Below are positions 37,265 to 38,286 of a stretch of DNA of 38,286 nt, one piece after another. The translations under genes and the position numbers were made by a program. Positions within the stretch are counted from its first letter, which is position 1; each line of letters opens with the position of its first letter. The stretch comes from Planctomycetota bacterium. GTDB taxonomy: Bacteria > Planctomycetota > Brocadiia > Brocadiales > Brocadiaceae. The notes beneath the pieces are model-generated. The model was not told the origin of the DNA. It saw only the letters and a program-made list of their open reading frames with translations, and made no database searches. The stretch spans positions 1 to 38,286 of the forward strand of contig JAHFOX010000004.1 of NCBI GenBank assembly GCA_023261445.1. The letters run 5' to 3'.

Positions 37265-38286
37265 ATGGCAAGATTAGAAAGGGCTCTTATCAGTGTTTCA
37301 GATAAGACAGGCATTGTTGAATTTGCAAGGGAGTTGCAACATTTGGGGGTTGAGATTGTTTCTACGGGCGGCACTTCCAAGTTGCTAAAAGAGAATGGTA
37401 TTCGAGTGGTTGAAATATCAGAGCATACGGGGTTTCCTGAAATTATGGACGGTCGTGTGAAGACCTTGCATCCAAAGGTGCACGGGGGATTGTTAGCTTT
37501 AAGGGACAACGAAACCCACAAAAAACAAATGAAAGAACTGGGGATTAAACCCATTGATATGGTCGTTGTTAACCTATATCCATTTGAAAAGACGATTGCT
37601 AAAAAAGGTGTAAGCATGGAGGAGGCAATTGAAAATATAGATATTGGCGGGCCTTCTATGATTCGTTCTGCTTCCAAAAATTACAGGCATGTGATTGTGG
37701 TTGTAAATCCCAAGCGTTATGAGTTTATTATCGAAGAACTCAAGGCAAACCGAAATGACATTTCCGAGAAGATGCGTTTTGAGCTTGCTATTGAGGCATT
37801 CAGGACGACAGGCCGCTATGACAGAATTATTGCCAATTATTTCGACAGTCTGGATAAAGAGAAAAGGGGTTATCCAACGGCGCTATCGCTTGATTATATC
37901 AAGCGTCAATCCCTGCGCTACGGCGAGAATCCGCATCAGACGGCAGCGTTCTATGTGGAGGAAAATGTCCAGGAACCTTGTGTGTCAAACGCGCAGCAAT
38001 TGCACGGCAAGGGGCTTTCGTATAACAATATTATAGACCTTAACGCCGCTCTGGAATTGGTAAAGGAATTTGAGAAACCTTCTGCCATTGTTATAAAACA
38101 TACAAACCCCTGCGGTGCGTCATCAGCGGGTACTCTGGCTGATGCCTTTAAAAAAGCGTATAACAGCGACCCTGTTTCTGCATTTGGATGTATACTGGGG
38201 TTAAACAAGATTGTTAACACCTCAACGGCTGAGGCTATTACTGAACCGGGTCACTTTGTTGAGGCGATTATTGCGCCGGAGTATGA
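37265..38286 (+). CDS. purH: Bifunctional phosphoribosylaminoimidazolecarboxamide formyltransferase/IMP cyclohydrolase, 5' part, truncated by window end
   Basis: MARLERALISVSDKTGIVEFAREL, EIMDGRVKTLHPKVHGG, IDIGGPSMIRSASKN, LRYGENPHQ; absent from ORF track because no stop lies in the window. Confidence 0.96.
   Translation, partial: MARLERALISVSDKTGIVEFARELQHLGVEIVSTGGTSKLLKENGIRVVEISEHTGFPEIMDGRVKTLHPKVHGGLLALRDNETHKKQMKELGIKPIDMVVVNLYPFEKTIAKKGVSMEEAIENIDIGGPSMIRSASKNYRHVIVVVNPKRYEFIIEELKANRNDISEKMRFELAIEAFRTTGRYDRIIANYFDSLDKEKRGYPTALSLDYIKRQSLRYGENPHQTAAFYVEENVQEPCVSNAQQLHGKGLSYNNIIDLNAALELVKEFEKPSAIVIKHTNPCGASSAGTLADAFKKAYNSDPVSAFGCILGLNKIVNTSTAEAITEPGHFVEAIIAPEY

Noticed and set aside
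37035-37271. 78-aa - strand ORF upstream of purH
   Set aside because: Lies over the dispersed IR and REP-like half site; low-complexity translation, overlaps the purH start.
37228-37677. 149-aa - strand ORF, plus 37951..38220 -
   Set aside because: Antisense to clear purH coding sequence, which the track omitted because its stop is outside the window.

Overview
AT-rich (by eye, not computed) bacterial chromosomal window, densely coding on both strands. The gene families (Mla lipid transport, O-antigen/EPS glycan loci, many TPR proteins, Rnf-type subunits, Amt) suggest a Gram-negative, possibly anammox/planctomycete-like organism; this is inference only. Left to right: (1) a tightly coupled + strand glycan operon: C-terminus of a Wzx-like flippase, three paralogous leaderless alkaline-phosphatase-superfamily enzymes and a GT4; (2) an opposing - strand glycan operon: O-antigen ligase, GT4, B12-radical SAM, GT2, secreted glycoside hydrolase; (3) a complete mlaE-F-D-C-A operon ending in two hairpins; (4) an M50 protease and mnmA; (5) amtB coupled to a large TPR protein; (6) a secreted-protein block with two tandem M6 metalloproteases; (7) a CoA-disulfide-reductase/rhodanese fusion and TPR proteins, one a GT-C/TPR fusion; (8) rnfE-rnfA-ilvN-ilvC; (9) a Grx-like protein, a non-coding island rich in inverted repeats, and the 5' part of purH running off the window. 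No tRNA, rRNA, CRISPR array or transposase gene was recognised. The strongest leads are the triple cytosolic AlkP-like set with a shared C-terminal tail, the structured island upstream of purH (with covariation-like changes in one stem), the rnfEA pair with no other rnf genes, the amtB-TPR coupling, and a small membrane protein with no ATG/GTG start.
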